64,000 bases of DNA from Guillardia theta CCMP2712 (Eukaryota > Cryptophyceae > Pyrenomonadales > Geminigeraceae). The first letter of the stretch is position 1. Each line of letters starts with the position of its first letter. Made by a program: the position numbers and the translations under genes. The stretch spans positions 145,601-209,600 of the forward strand of contig NW_005434631.1 of NCBI RefSeq assembly GCF_000315625.1, written 5' to 3'. Below, piece by piece: positions 1 through 11,682 of this stretch. The notes under the pieces were generated by a model that worked only from the letters and a program-made list of their open reading frames with translations, was not told where the DNA came from and did not search any database.

Positions 1-1907
1 ATGTCCAGCTGTTGCAAGTGGGCGGTGAAGCGGACAAGAGCCTACAGGCGAGCTGTGAGGACTTGGACAGGTCCAGCAGCGCATAAAACTCCGCAGCACC
101 TGAGAGTAGGGGAGGACGGCGAGGGTCTGGTGGCCGAGGAAGTTGCGGTTCCACACGCCGAGGAGGGCGAGGAGGAGGGGAAGGTTCTTGCGGACGTCCT
201 TCTCAGAGATCGCGTTCCTGTCCATGTCGTGCGCTCCCTTGAGGATCTGGGGAAGGTGACGTCATCAAAGCAGGAGTCGCCTGCCCAACACACCATCTCG
301 TAGTTCTGATATCCCAAGCCGAAGGCGAGCATGGGCCCGCCGACCATGGAGGTGGCGCTGTACCTTCCTCCTGCAAGGGTCGAGGGTGAGCGAAGCAGCA
401 CGGAGGGATGAGACTGACCGATGTAGTCAAACATGTAGAAGGAGATGAGGTACTCCGCAGGGTTGTCCATGGGGCTTCCCTTGCCTGTCACGCATCTGGG
501 CAAGAGCTTGAGAAAGGTACTTGAGTAGATCGAGGAGAGCAGAGAGAAAGGGGATCATGCTTGGGATCAAGCAGGAGAGGGCGTCGAGACGGTGAACAAG
601 AGGACGAACAGCAAGAAGAGACACGAAGAAGGAGGTGAAAACTCCAACAGAAGGAAGCGCACGCTGAGGGGTGGAAGGGAATGAGGAGAGGGGGTGATGG
701 GAGAGGGAAGAAGAGGTATCCTACGCGAAGTGCTTCTTTGGGTCGAGGCCCTTCTTTACAAAGAAATCTCTCACGAGCTGCTCGTTGGTCAAAGTCTCCA
801 AGGTGCCGCCAGACTGCCGGGCAGGTCAAAGAGGTCAGCACAAGGAGGGGATGACGTCAGCACCTTGGAGCAGACGAGGACGAGGGTCTTGGAGAGGTCG
901 GGGATACCCTTGAGCACCATGGCAGCATCGTCGGGGTCAACGTTGGAGACGAAGTGCACCCTCCTGTTGTCCTTTTTGTAGCCCTAGCATGACGTCAGAC
1001 GCAACATGCTCGACCTGCCTGGTACGGACCTGGAGGGCAAGATAGAGGGCACGTGGACCTGGGCAGAGTGAGCAGGTGAACACCCCACGATCTCCTAACG
1101 CATACCAAGATCCGACCCTCCGATGCCGATGAGGACAAGATCTGTGAAGCTGCGGGGACATATCTGTGTGAGAGGACGACGGTCCAGACGGCAACGAGCA
1201 GCTCACGTCTTCTCCTTGTCAAGCTTGTTGCACCAGTCCTTGAGCTTAGAAAGCTCAGCCCTGCAAACAAAAACAGCAGAATCAGCGAATCTTTCTTTCC
1301 GCGTGTCATGTCAACATCTCAAGGTCGGAAGCCTCCTTAGCTGCTGGCGCCTCATTGCGCTTGTCGAAGACGTCGCGCATGGCAGTGTGCAGAACCTGAT
1401 GAATCGATTTCACAAGGTCGAAGAAGCATGTCTTAAACTCTGTCTCATCACCTTGCGGTTCTCACTCTCATAGCTCTCAATCTTGTTGATCACTTCACCG
1501 TCCTGCGTAAGCCCCGTGAGGATCCTCAACAGATAGCAGAGGATCCTCAACCATCATGGCCTTCATCTTGCCAAAGACATCTCGCTCCTTCGCCAAGTTG
1601 GCCAGGGCATCGATAGTCGCCTCGTCCACCCTCTCCGTGCCATACAGGAGCTTGAGACCGCATGCTGATGCTTGCATCATGTTGATACGTGCTGGAGAGA
1701 TCGCGTCCTTGGCGCTGAGGTCATAGGGGTTTTTGGCGATCTCCCGCAGCTTAATGACCTGACAGGATCCCCTTCAGAGGCGAGAAGGAGTGGGGAGAGG
1801 GATCTTACAGCAGGATTGTCACTCCAGGTGGGCATTGAAGAACCCCCCTTCAGGCGCATGAGCCTGGCAGGCAAGGATGAGGATAAAGGTTGAACAAGCT
1901 TTCTCAT
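1..1907 (-). CDS. GPI: Glucose-6-phosphate isomerase, C-terminus cut by window edge
   Basis: Interconverts glucose-6-phosphate and fructose-6-phosphate. Joining minus-strand exons 1809-1907, 1552-1758, 1452-1502, 1316-1395, 1207-1260, 1106-1149, 1030-1058, 864-983, 725-813, 419-495, 294-370, 100-246 and 1-41 gives one open frame with the family landmarks in order: ENRKVLHTAMR, the sugar-phosphate motif IGIGGSDLGP, HFVSNVDPDDA, CSKSGGTLETLTNE, CVTGKGSPMDN, the signature DYIGGRYSATSMVGG, NLPLLLALLGVWNRNF, and VLPYSQ followed by RFTAHLQQLDM. All twelve introns are GT-AG; eleven are 46-58 nt and one (496-724) is 229 nt. One exon is only 29 nt. The start is uncertain: Met at 1907 gives an S/R/L-rich leader, while Met at 1859 would begin MRLKGG. 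The last part, including the catalytic His/Lys region, lies beyond base 1. The family assignment is firm; the subcellular location is not determined. Confidence 0.93.
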
Positions 1908-3206
1908 GGTGTAGGGAACGATCTTGAAAGAGCTCCATGAGAAGTGCGACAACAGATTTAGTTTGTTTCCCAAGAGCAAGCTATCGAGCGAAAGAGAGAA
2001 GTGGTAGACATAAGATTCAAGATTCAAGATCTTCAAAAGGCCGTGGATCTCCCATTAACGAAAGGAAACATATCCGGCATAGCATTCAAGAATTCTGAGA
2101 GCAGAGAGAGAGAGAGAGAGAGAGACAAAGCAACATGGGCAGTAGACTTGAGAATGGTCCTCTACGCACACAGGCAGTAGACTTTATCCTCCTCCTCTAC
2201 TCCTCACCCTGGCATGGTCGTCGGAACTGCCGCCGCAGCTACTGCGGGGAGGAGGACGAGCAACAGGCTCTGCCTCTGCATTGCGAGGCTGATCGGGTGT
2301 CTGAGGGGATGGGGGGTGGAGGGGTAGAGTCAGGGGGAAACAGAGGGGTACGAATTTTTTAAGGGGGTATGGGTTATTCTGAGCTTCGTCAACTCCTACA
2401 GGGTCATGGCATTTTCCTTTTAATTTTGGGGTGGGGGTACATCAGCAGGGGGTGCGGGAAGAGCTCAGGTCGACCTCCATAGGGTAATCATGGAGAAATC
2501 TAGATGAGGCATAAAGGAAACGAGGGGTGGTAGGGGTTCAGGGTGGTAAATTCATGGGGGTGATCCGATCCCTAAAAATTCTGGGGTAGAATTTACCCCA
2601 TCTGCTGAAAAAATACCTGAAGTACCCACCCTTGGGACTAGTTTTAGGTATGGTGGGGTCTTTAAATTTTGTAGAGGGAAAGAGGAGGCCGAATCTGGGT
2701 TGAAGCAAATGAGAGGGTGGTTGCAAACTACCCCCCTAGTTTCCTTGTATCCTGCTACAGATAAAGGGTGGGGTAGTGGGGTGATTCTGATTCGGGGGTA
2801 GGTATACAGCGACGTAAGCCGCTGTGTCGAAGTCCTCGTCGGAACCGGCGGTCGGCAGCGGGCCGGGAGCGGGGATCGGATCGGGCACGGGCCGCCGCCG
2901 GCCGCAGGCCGCAGGCCCTACGGAAAGTTGCCCAGCCATCCGAGGCATCCGAAGTTCCGAAGTTCGATAAAGGGAGGCTTCATGTATTTACAAGAGATTT
3001 AAGTTGGAACTTCGGAATGCAGTGATGTATTTACAAGAGATTTGAAACGAAACTTAGCGGCTGAGCGAATCAAGTGTCATTCATGGGGCGGCCGCAGACG
3101 CGCGGCGGCGGGCCGAAACGGTAACCCGGACCCGGCGCGACGGTCATCCTTGTACCACATAAAATTCAAGATCTCCAAAGTCAAAGTACTACAAGTTGCT
3201 CCAGCG
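1908..3206. other. Spacer upstream of GPI, downstream of the FRAG1-like gene
   Basis: I see no supportable gene here. It holds a (GA)n run at about 2105-2125, G-rich GGGGT/GGGGG tracts at about 2290-2780, and an isolated very GC-rich, CpG-rich patch at about 2820-2940 with a second at about 3085-3150. A short direct repeat of the type 'tgtatttacaagagattt' occurs twice, at about 2982 and 3028. Open frames across this stretch have no family resemblance or splice-supported continuation. Confidence 0.5.
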
Positions 3207-4779
3207 TCAGTCACAGTATAAGATAGCCTGGCATTTAGAATGGAAATGCAAGCACAAATCTTACCATGCTGCCAAAGAAACAACATAGGCAGAAAACAGA
3301 CACCTGAATGAACGATGGATCAGTTTTGGCGCTACACGCGAAATCCCTTTACATGTTGAGCAACAGCACGAAACGTATGTGTTGCGACGTCGTTGCGGTA
3401 ATCACTCTTGAGCAGCAAGTCAGTAAGCAACGAGCAGGCGTGTCCGATCTTTCGATACCCAATCCTTCACCATATACATCCCAACAGGCAGGTACAACGT
3501 CACCTGAAATGGGACAAAAAGTGATTTATTTCCATTGAGATCCTGCCACTCTCACCGCAACGAGAAAAATGTTTGATATCCATCGCTTGTACCTGTAACA
3601 GACAAGAAGTGAGATTGAATTTACCAATATCGCTAGGGAAAATGAGGAATGAGGCAATCAAGCTATACCGTAGGCTTGTCTCAAGGCTTGTGTAGCTCTT
3701 GAACGGAATTGCAATCGACGGCTTTCCATCTTTGCTCTTAGTAAACGCTCGTTATTTCGAAAGCAACAAAGCAAATGACCCAACATACCCTTTTCGCCAA
3801 AGTTTGCGCCCTTTTGTAAAGTAGTTCATAGACAGATTTGATCATGTATAAATAGACGATGCTGCACCGCTTGTGATATTCGAATGCAAGACAGCCAACG
3901 TATTGTACCACGGTAGAAAGAACAGCAGAACGAAGCTCAGGTGGAGCTCAGGCGAGCTGCAAGCATGTCAGGAACAGAGGAGGACAGAGACAAAATCAAC
4001 CGTTCTGTATCAAAACATGCAAGCAACCCGAGGTTAGGAGCGGAGATAAGTCCAGCTTCGTTCCAAACACATCAGAAGAACGGATGTCTCAGTCAAATAT
4101 ACCGATGAGAGCGGCAAAGTTCCGTTTTGAACAGGTGCTGTCATTAGGATCCTTTCGAATAAAAGATGTTAGAATGAAAGAGAACAATAGACATCTCTGA
4201 CCGGATACGTTACATCCACATCGATGCATATCTTCCCATAATTGATAACGACAACCCAAACAATCAAGCACTGTAGCAAAAAGCGTCAAGAATGCTCCAG
4301 CTCAGCCAGGCACTAGAACCGAAGTTACAGTCAGCCCATAAGAGAACAACCCAGCTTGCGGCGCATCCTTTGCTGTATCACTGCAAGCACCTCTCTGAGC
4401 ACTTCACTTGAGATACCAATGATACCTGATGTAAGGCCAAGGGATCCCTCCGATGTCATGCCCGTAGTATCGATTCAGCGCTACACTGTCTGCTTGTTAG
4501 ACCATGAGAACCCCCCAACATGTGTAAAGAACCTTCCCAGAATCGAGCAAGATGCTACTAACAGTCCGAACAATGGTATGTACCTGGATGGGAAACTTTT
4601 TCTGGTCAATTGGAAAGGATAAAACGACATACACAGTCACCTGACAGCAACAGGCCTGATGTGCGGCGATCTTTCCTGGGATTGACAGAGTTAAGGTCGT
4701 GGGCAATATGGAATGGACAATTATGGAATACCTTGCCAACTTCCACTGTTTGGATCGTAGCAACCTTCACCGTTGGCAT
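3207..4779 (-). CDS. FRAG1/DRAM/Sfk1-family multi-span membrane protein
   Basis: I recognise the family (PF10277-type: FRAG1, PGAP2, DRAM) from the hallmark WPYIS-DTAKDAPQ, read across the junction of exons 4426-4485 and 4314-4380 and matching the P[FY]ISDTG-type motif. Exons on the minus strand: 4732-4779, 4641-4675, 4533-4583, 4426-4485, 4314-4380, 4214-4270, 4103-4151, 3992-4055, 3900-3956, 3789-3861, 3669-3736, 3556-3592, 3432-3503, 3265-3303, 3207-3227. They total 798 nt with phases closing throughout, giving 265 residues, the usual size for the family. Hydrophobic segments in order include IPLFGLLVASCSILG, LTVTSVLCLIVWVVVI, LISAPNLGLLACF, LSFVLLFFLPW, NIFLVAVTLYLPVGMYM and VSVFCLCCFF. 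Known members act in membrane traffic, lysosomal autophagy or GPI-anchor maturation; the specific role here cannot be told. The last two small exons are the least certain. Confidence 0.8.
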
Positions 4780-6196
4780 CTAAAACCTGCTTTTCACAGT
4801 GAGCACTTCCAGGACTTCGTGAAGTACCTGTGCTACAATCTACTGCATGCACACGAGAAACTTGTCATCTTCAATCATTCTCGAATGCATTCTAACCGTG
4901 GGATCAGCCCTCAAATTATCTTAGCTCCTATTCATAGCATCACTTTCCTTACTCCAGGTCCTGATCCCATTTTCCATTGGCTTCAAGTCCTCTTCTTCTC
5001 CCTGGCTTCGTCCTCCACATGCTTGTCAACCCCATCAACCGATCCTTCTGCTGCCCCTGCTGCCCTGTTCTTCGCCCCTCCCACTGCCCATCATATTTGC
5101 AGCTCCCACTCGGCGCATCGTGCGATTGGAGAACGATTTGTTTGTTTCCATACGTTACAATAAAACGTATAGTACCTACCCTCCCAGATTCCTATTATTT
5201 CCAGGTAAACAGCAGGTATATTGTACTGCAATAAAAACTGTTGGGATCATTGTTCCGTTTTGTGGTGACATCCCTACCCATCCTTGGGGTAGTTATCACC
5301 CCCTCCTCTCTACCTAATTTTGTGCGTTACATCACCCCTTCCTTCTGCACCCCGACCCCCGTTTTTCCCTACAAGTCAAGTTTTAGAGCTCCTTTAGATC
5401 TTTTGTACTAATTCTTAAAAAGTGCGTGTTTTACTACTTGTTATTTTCCTAAATAATGAAATACCGTGAGACAATAAAACTTTGTTGATATTTCAATAAC
5501 TGTTTTTGGGAGCTTTTTCCGTATCGTATTAAAATATATTTTTGTTCAAAGTACTGCTTCTTGTACCAAGGTACTACACTAGAGGGTGCCACGTCTGATT
5601 CTCCCCCTCATGCAGGCCCTGCGCGGAGAGGACAGGGACAAGATGGGAGGGTGAGGGTGAACGGCAGCGAGGAGAAGGAAGAGGAGGAGGAGGAGTTTTT
5701 TACTGAGGACAGCAGGAAGCTAAGGGAAAAATGGAGTGCCTGAGGTAACGAGGAGACTGGATGTATTGCGCCCCTGGTTGGACCAGGAGGGCATGCTGAG
5801 AGGATCAGTGAGGGAAGGGAGGGAGAGGCTTCAACATGGTTGAAGGGAGGGCTGAAATGAAGATATGAGAAGGCATGTTGCAGAAGAGAGAGGAAGGGTG
5901 GCGAACAACAACTTGTGGCAGCGATTCTTCCCCACCCACACGGGGTGATTATGATAGGTTCATGGAGGAGGACCCACTGACTTGATAATTCTGTACGAGA
6001 GATCGAAGGTGATGAGAGAAACAAGCATCATTGAAAGTTTAACACTTGATTGTGATGCTGGTTTGAAGAATTTCATTCAGCCTATTGGACATGCTCCAAG
6101 TCCTGCTGGACTAACATGACAGCTGTTGGCAGGTTCGATTTGGGTTGTACCAAGCTTTGTATCGGCTTCACCGCAGCCGTTTTTGTCGCCTTCAAA
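4780..6196. other. Spacer between divergent FRAG1-like and SEC31 genes
   Basis: This should contain both promoters. I see no TATA box or other motif I would defend. The 5180-5550 part is AT-rich with a short CCCC-rich patch at 5275-5360; 5600-5900 is purine-rich. Open frames at 4699-5317 and 5561-6024 lack recognisable domains and are not extended by plausible splicing. Confidence 0.45.
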
Positions 6197-9100
6197 ATGC
6201 TTCTCAAGACTGTGAGATCCTTTCTTCTCGTTTTTTTGGAGTAGCTTCTTTCTGTCTGTTTTGCCGATGATTGACAATCTTTTGTTGTTTTCTGTCTGAG
6301 ATGAGATTCTCTGAATCAGTCCTCCTCATAGCTCGTCCCTTTCACTTCTGAACGAAGTTCTTCAGGCAAAACGGTCTGCAACTGTCGCATGGTCGCCTCT
6401 CAGCAGCCATCGCGGGTTGATTGCAGTCGGAACTGTTGCCAATGCCATCGACGATTCGTTTGAGACCACAGCTGATCTGGAGATTCTTTCCATCGACTTC
6501 TCTCCGAACTCTGCCAAGGAAATGCCGTCAAAGGGGACAGTCAAGTCATCCGAGCGCTTTCACCGCCTCGCATGGGGTGGAATGTCTGCAGGAATGAACT
6601 CCTTCCCTCTTGGCATTCTAGCTGGTGGAATGGTAGATGGAAGCATCGGGCTCTGGAACCCGGCTGCGATCATCAAGTACTTGGTTGATCTTGCAAGCTC
6701 GTTCATCTGATGTTTGCTTGATCAAACAGAGAAGTAGAGGGCGAAGCACTCGTAGCCAAAGTCCAGAAGCACAAAGGCCCAGTCCGTGGACTTGACTTCA
6801 ACGTCTTCAAACCGAACCTCCTCGCATCTGGTGCGACCGAGTCCGAGGTAAGTGTGTTCTGCACATCTACAGAACGGAGAAGTGCTGGCTCTGGATGAAG
6901 TTCCTGTGCAGATTCTTATCTGGGACCTTGCAAGTCCTGCTTCTCCCAATGTATATACACCCGGTGCTGCAAGTCAGCCTTTCGCCGATATCAGCAGCGT
7001 CGCCTGGAATCCGAAGGTGCTGTAAACGACGTGAACCACCTCTTTTTTGAGGCTTTTAATTCAAGGTGGAGCATATCCTTGCGTCTACTGGGGCTAGCGG
7101 CAGCTCTGTGGTTTGGGATCTCCGCCAAAAGCGACCTGTACTAAACTTTTCCTTTGACAAGCTCTCTCGTGATGCCTTCCCTTTGATTTCAGGTCATTTC
7201 CTTCACAGACAGCTCCACAAAGACCTCGAGGTCAGCTCTTGCCTGGAATCCAGAAGTTGCTACTCAGGTATTTTGGCTCGAGCTGATGTGACAAGATACA
7301 CCCAGTGAAAACTTGACTCTTTCAGGTTATGGTTGCTTCAGATGATGACACGACTCCAGTTGTTCAGATGTGGGATCTAAGGAATGCTCATTCTCCTGCA
7401 AAGACGTTGATGGGACACACTCGGGGGATCTTGGACATCTCCTGGTGTCCGTTCGATGCCGCCATGCTTTTAACATGTGCTAAGGACAATCGAACCCTTT
7501 GCTGGAACCCAAGTACCGGTCAGATTTTGTGCGAGCTGCCGTCTAGCACCAATTGGAACTTTGACGTCCGATGGTCTCCAAAGCTGCCGGCCATCCTGAC
7601 CAGTGCTTCTTTCGACGGGTATGTGAACATTTACTCCCTGGCTGACACGGGTAGTGGACCATCATCGATTAAGCAGGTAGGCACTCTGTCTCTTGACACA
7701 GTATAGTTCTGAAATTTGTTTGCAGGCTCCTGGCTGGCTCAAACGTCCTGTTGGAGCATCGTTTGGCTTCGGAGGACAACTTGTCTCATTCAACAAGAGC
7801 TCGAATCCTGAGGCCCACAGAGCCGTCGTGCACATCCGCAAGCCTTGCACTGAGCCAGAGTTCATCGAGAGAGCCGAAGCCTTGGATGTTGCAATGACTC
7901 AGGGAATGTTGAAAGAGTTTTGTCAGAAGAAGGTCGAGACTGCAGATTCTCCCGATGAGGCGAACGAGTGGCAGTTTATGAACATCTTGTTCGATGAGGA
8001 CACCAGACGGAGGTTGACAAATTTTGTCGGATACAGCCGTGAAGATATCAGCAGTCAGGTAAGCGCTAGGAAGCGTGTCCTTACTTTGACCTCAGGAGTT
8101 GAGTTCAACTGCTGACAGGTGCTCGCTCTTCAACTGAAGGACTTGAAGATCAACGAGGGAGGATCCCTGCACAAGAAGGACAAGAAGAAGAACAAGGTTG
8201 AGGAGAGCACGGAAAAGCCGCAGCCTACACAAACTGCGAGCCAAGAGAGCGAGGCAGCGGCCAACTCGAGTGTAGATACCTTGTCCGTGATGTTTTTGGT
8301 TTGCGTTGGGCCGTCTGACGAATATTCTTGTTAGATTCGGCGGATCAGGCGAAGGAGATGACTTCCTTGGAGGCGCTGCTCCTGTTCCAGCTCAGAATCC
8401 TCCGGAAAGCAAACCTCAGCCCATACCTGAGTCTAAGCCTTTGGTGGATGAACCTGTCGGACCCAACGAAGTTCTTGATGAAGCCATCAAGAAGGCCATC
8501 ATCTGCGGAGAGTTTGAAGCTGCTGTGGATTGCTGCTTCAAGTTTGGACGCATGGCAGACGCGCTGCTTCTTGCAGCCACGGGGGGAAAGGAATTGTTTC
8601 AGAGAACACAAGAGAGATACCTCCAGCTGCACGAGGCCCAGCCATTCGTCAAGATTACGAGAAGCATCGTCAATCACCAACTTCAGTCGCTTGTGAGTTG
8701 TTCCCAGATAACTCCCTTTTACTGAATGCCCCTTATGTTCAATTTTGAATCTTTATGATTGAGAGAGCGTGTAACCTTCCTTTGTCTTCCAGGTTGAGCA
8801 GTCGGATCCAGCGGCCTGGAAGGAAACACTAGCTATTCTTGTTACGTACGCCACCGCCGATGAGTTCGCGACCTTGTGTGACAACCTGGCGACCAGACTA
8901 AAGGTGAGACATCTACTGTGACTGGTTGCAATGGACTGATGCTTTTTTGAATTCAGGAGGTTGGAAAGAATACCAAGGCTGCAATTCTCTGCTACATCTG
9001 TGCAGGGAATGTCGACAAGACTGTCGACATCTGGCTGCAGGAGGAGGCTTGGGCTGCGGGTTATTCCTCGATCAAGTTGCAGAATCTCATTGAGAAGATT

Positions 9101-10620
9101 TGCGTCCTGCTCGTCCTGGATGTCTGCAAGCAAGAGGTCGTGCCGAATGTCGTCGGAGACAAGTACGCCGAGTATGCTGGGATCCTTGCATCTCAGGGTA
9201 GGCTCTCCCTCGCGATGCAGTACTTAGTTCGGGCCACAGCTGCAGACAGTCTGTCAGCCTCTGTCCTTCGAGAGAGAATCTTCAACTCGGACGTGCGCAA
9301 CTTTTACAGCGTACCCCAGCACCAGCATCCTCCTTTTCCCTTCGAGGTTCATGATGTTGGTGTAGCTCCGGCTCGACCAGTCCAGCAGCCCCTCTCCAGC
9401 GGCTCTACTGGTGCACCCCAGCAGGCCTACAATGCTGTGGCGGATGCTTTCGGGGATGCCTTTGGAGCTCCACTGAATGTGCAGCCGCTGGCCGCTCCTC
9501 AACAACCCATGCAAGTGCCCCAGCAGCCTGTTCAGCAGATGGGAATGCCTATTCAGCCGCAAGCACAGCAGTACAACCAGCAGTTTGCGGCGCCCCAGCA
9601 GCAGAACGCGTATGCAGCTCAGATGCAGACCACTTACCCTGGTCAATTGCAGCCAGCGCAGCCCGCTTATCAGGTATCGGCAGCAAGTGGGATAGACGCC
9701 CCATGCTCACCGTCTTGCAGGCCCAACAGCCAGGGGTCTTGCCTCAGGGAGGGATGCAGGTAACCCAAAAGGCTTGAGGACCACGTGACTCTAAACTGAT
9801 CGCTGCTTCTGCTTTCCAGCCACAAGCAGCGCAGCAATATTCCCAAGCTCAGTCCCAGCAGCCGACCATCGTCCCCGCTGCCTCGCAATACATGCCTGCA
9901 GGCCAGATGGGTGGGATGGCTCCCCAGCCTGTTGTCCAGCAGCCCCAGATTCACGCTGCTCCGATGATGCAGTCGCAGCCTCAAGCAGCTCCTCAGCCTG
10001 CATACCAGGTAGTGTGAATGCGCACGCTCGTCGCGTGTTGATATCTGGCTTTCCAGCAGCAGATGCAGCCTCCTCCCCAGCAGCAGATGCAGCCTCCTCC
10101 CCAGCAGCAGATGCAGCCTCCTCCCCAGCAGCAGATGCAGCCTCCTCCCCAGCAGCAGATGCAGCCTCCTCCCCAGCAGCAGATGCAGCCTCCTCCCCAG
10201 CAGCAGATGCAGAGCGCTCCTGCTGTCCAACAAGCATACGCGTTAACGCAGGAAGACGAGTACGTCCTCGGGTCTTGTGCAAACATGCAAGGCAGGTTCT
10301 GCCCGACCATGCAGAAGAAGATGGCCGAAGACGTAGGCAAGCGCATGAAGAGCTTGGATGAGAGGATCAGAGCTGGGCAAGTGTCCAAGGACGTGATGGG
10401 TCAGCTGGTGAGCTACTGCCAAGCGCTTGAAAGAAACGACGTCAACTCGGCCTCGTCCATCCAAACAGCTCTGACAGCAAGCCACTGGGACGAGCACCGG
10501 CAATGGCTGGTGAGTAGCTCTCTTCGTCTGGTCACTGAGGGTCTGACACTTTGCCGTCTGTCTCGCTCACAGCAAGCGTTGAAGTGGATCCAGGATCATG
10601 CGAAGAAGTCGATGCAGTGA
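6197..10620 (+). CDS. SEC31: COPII outer-coat protein Sec31
   Basis: Sec31 with Sec13 forms the outer cage of COPII vesicles leaving the ER. Sixteen exons (6197-6211, 6366-6676, 6730-6847, 6912-7016, 7066-7137, 7193-7267, 7326-7676, 7726-8058, 8119-8282, 8335-8692, 8793-8903, 8957-9673, 9721-9759, 9820-10008, 10057-10509, 10573-10620) join in phase to 1152 residues. The N-terminal WD40 propeller shows HKGPVRGLDFN, ILIWDLA, ISSVAWNP, VVWDLRQKRP, VVQMWDLRNAHSP and HTRGILDISWCP. RRPVGASFGFGGQL is a conserved Sec31 stretch after the propeller. The alpha-solenoid follows (ICGEFEAAVDCC, GRMADALLLA, AAILCYICAGNVDKTVDIW), then a Q/P-rich linker, then a C-terminal helical region. The linker contains six perfect 24-nt repeats. 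Start chosen because MLLKTAKRSATVAWSP matches the family N-terminus. Order and length fit the family; identification is secure. Confidence 0.97.
10057..10215 (+). repeat. 24-bp tandem repeat coding QQMQPPPQ in SEC31
   Basis: Six exact copies of a 24-nt unit (10057, 10081, 10105, 10129, 10153, 10177) plus a partial seventh encode an 8-residue Gln/Pro/Met unit in the disordered linker of Sec31. The exactness at DNA level points to recent expansion. The proline-rich linker of Sec31 normally binds the inner coat, so copy number could vary without frame damage. Confidence 0.95.
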
Positions 10621-11682
10621 AGGGTCACTGTACGACTCACGGCTTGCGAGATGAGATGTTCGGTTGTACCTGACACGCGTAAAGCCCTTCCTATCTCATC
10701 TCCATGTCCTCTCGGCTTGTTGGCTGCCGCTGGGAGCTGCTGCGGGAGTGACTGGTCGTGCATTTCTTCGAGTAAAGCGACAGCAGGGGATGAGATTCTT
10801 TCCCAGCAGCGCGTGAGCGACGCAAGTGAGGTCGCAAGTCCAAGTAGCCAGAAGCCTGCAAGGCTCTGCTGGCTGTCGCTGTAGGACCTTGCGCTTGTCT
10901 TGATTTTGTGCGTGTGCTCCCAAGAAGACTCCGCCCCGTCTTGTACTTGTGGAGCAGATGAAGGTGAAATCACAGCGTCGCTGCATATCACCGCAATACA
11001 CGTGTCGAGAGAGAGCCTCTCGACAGTCCTCTTGACGGAGTGTACTGATGTTGTACCCATGAAGTGTAACGATGTAACAGCATCAAGCCGAAATAGCGAA
11101 AGCTATAAGGGCAATATGGAGTTTTATATGAAATACCTCCGGTACCATGTCGGGTACGTTTGTGGTACTTCATCAGGCCAAATATCGGCTGTGCATACCA
11201 TGCCCGATGTGGCAGGGTGCACCTTGCAAGTTGTATGATAGACCTGGCGGCTAGTCGTAAACTCAGTACATACGACATGTATAGTGCTACGAGGATGAGG
11301 CTTGACCGTACATTAGCGAGATCATCTACGACACTACTTAAGCCAGGAGAGGAGCGGCTTCCGCTGCTCAATCTTTCGCTCTCTTCTGCATTGGTCCCTT
11401 CACAAGTTATCTTGCTGCTGCTGATACATAAACAAATCTAGCTTCATTCTTCATTCTTCCAGTGCACTTTGCTACGTTGTTGGAGCAAGTCCCACATCAT
11501 GTACAGCAGTCTCTTCCCTGTGGTGTGCTAGGGAAGAGAAAAAAAGAAAAGACATCAGCACAGGCGGGGTACTTGATTTGTTATCTCATAACGTGCGACA
11601 TGAGGTACTAGGCTTGTGCAGCCTCCCTCCCGAGGGGATCAAGATGTACGGCAACCCGTCGACGCCTTCATCGTGTCCTCCC
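10621..11682. other. Spacer between convergent SEC31 and HTH-PB1 genes
   Basis: Both flanking genes end towards this spacer. I see no gene. Several ORFs cross it on both strands but none shows a domain or codon pattern that stands out. Repeated 'ggtac' words occur at 11135-11230. Confidence 0.4.

Noticed and set aside
3420-3829. A 75-aa spliced mini-gene (Met at 3829, stop at 3420)
   Set aside because: Its exons are better explained as the C-terminal half of the FRAG1-like gene, whose 15 exons close in phase from 4779 to 3207.
4151-4214. Reading the exon near 4214-4290 as a Cys-rich minus-strand ORF (66 aa)
   Set aside because: The alternative frame continues the FRAG1-like protein in phase on both sides.
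5561-6277. ORFs upstream of SEC31 as extra N-terminal exons
   Set aside because: The SEC31 N-terminus is complete from Met at 6197; the upstream frames do not resemble the family.
9670-10388. Antisense ORFs of 130-187 aa inside SEC31
   Set aside because: They mirror the Gln/Pro-coding repeat of SEC31 exons; no independent evidence.
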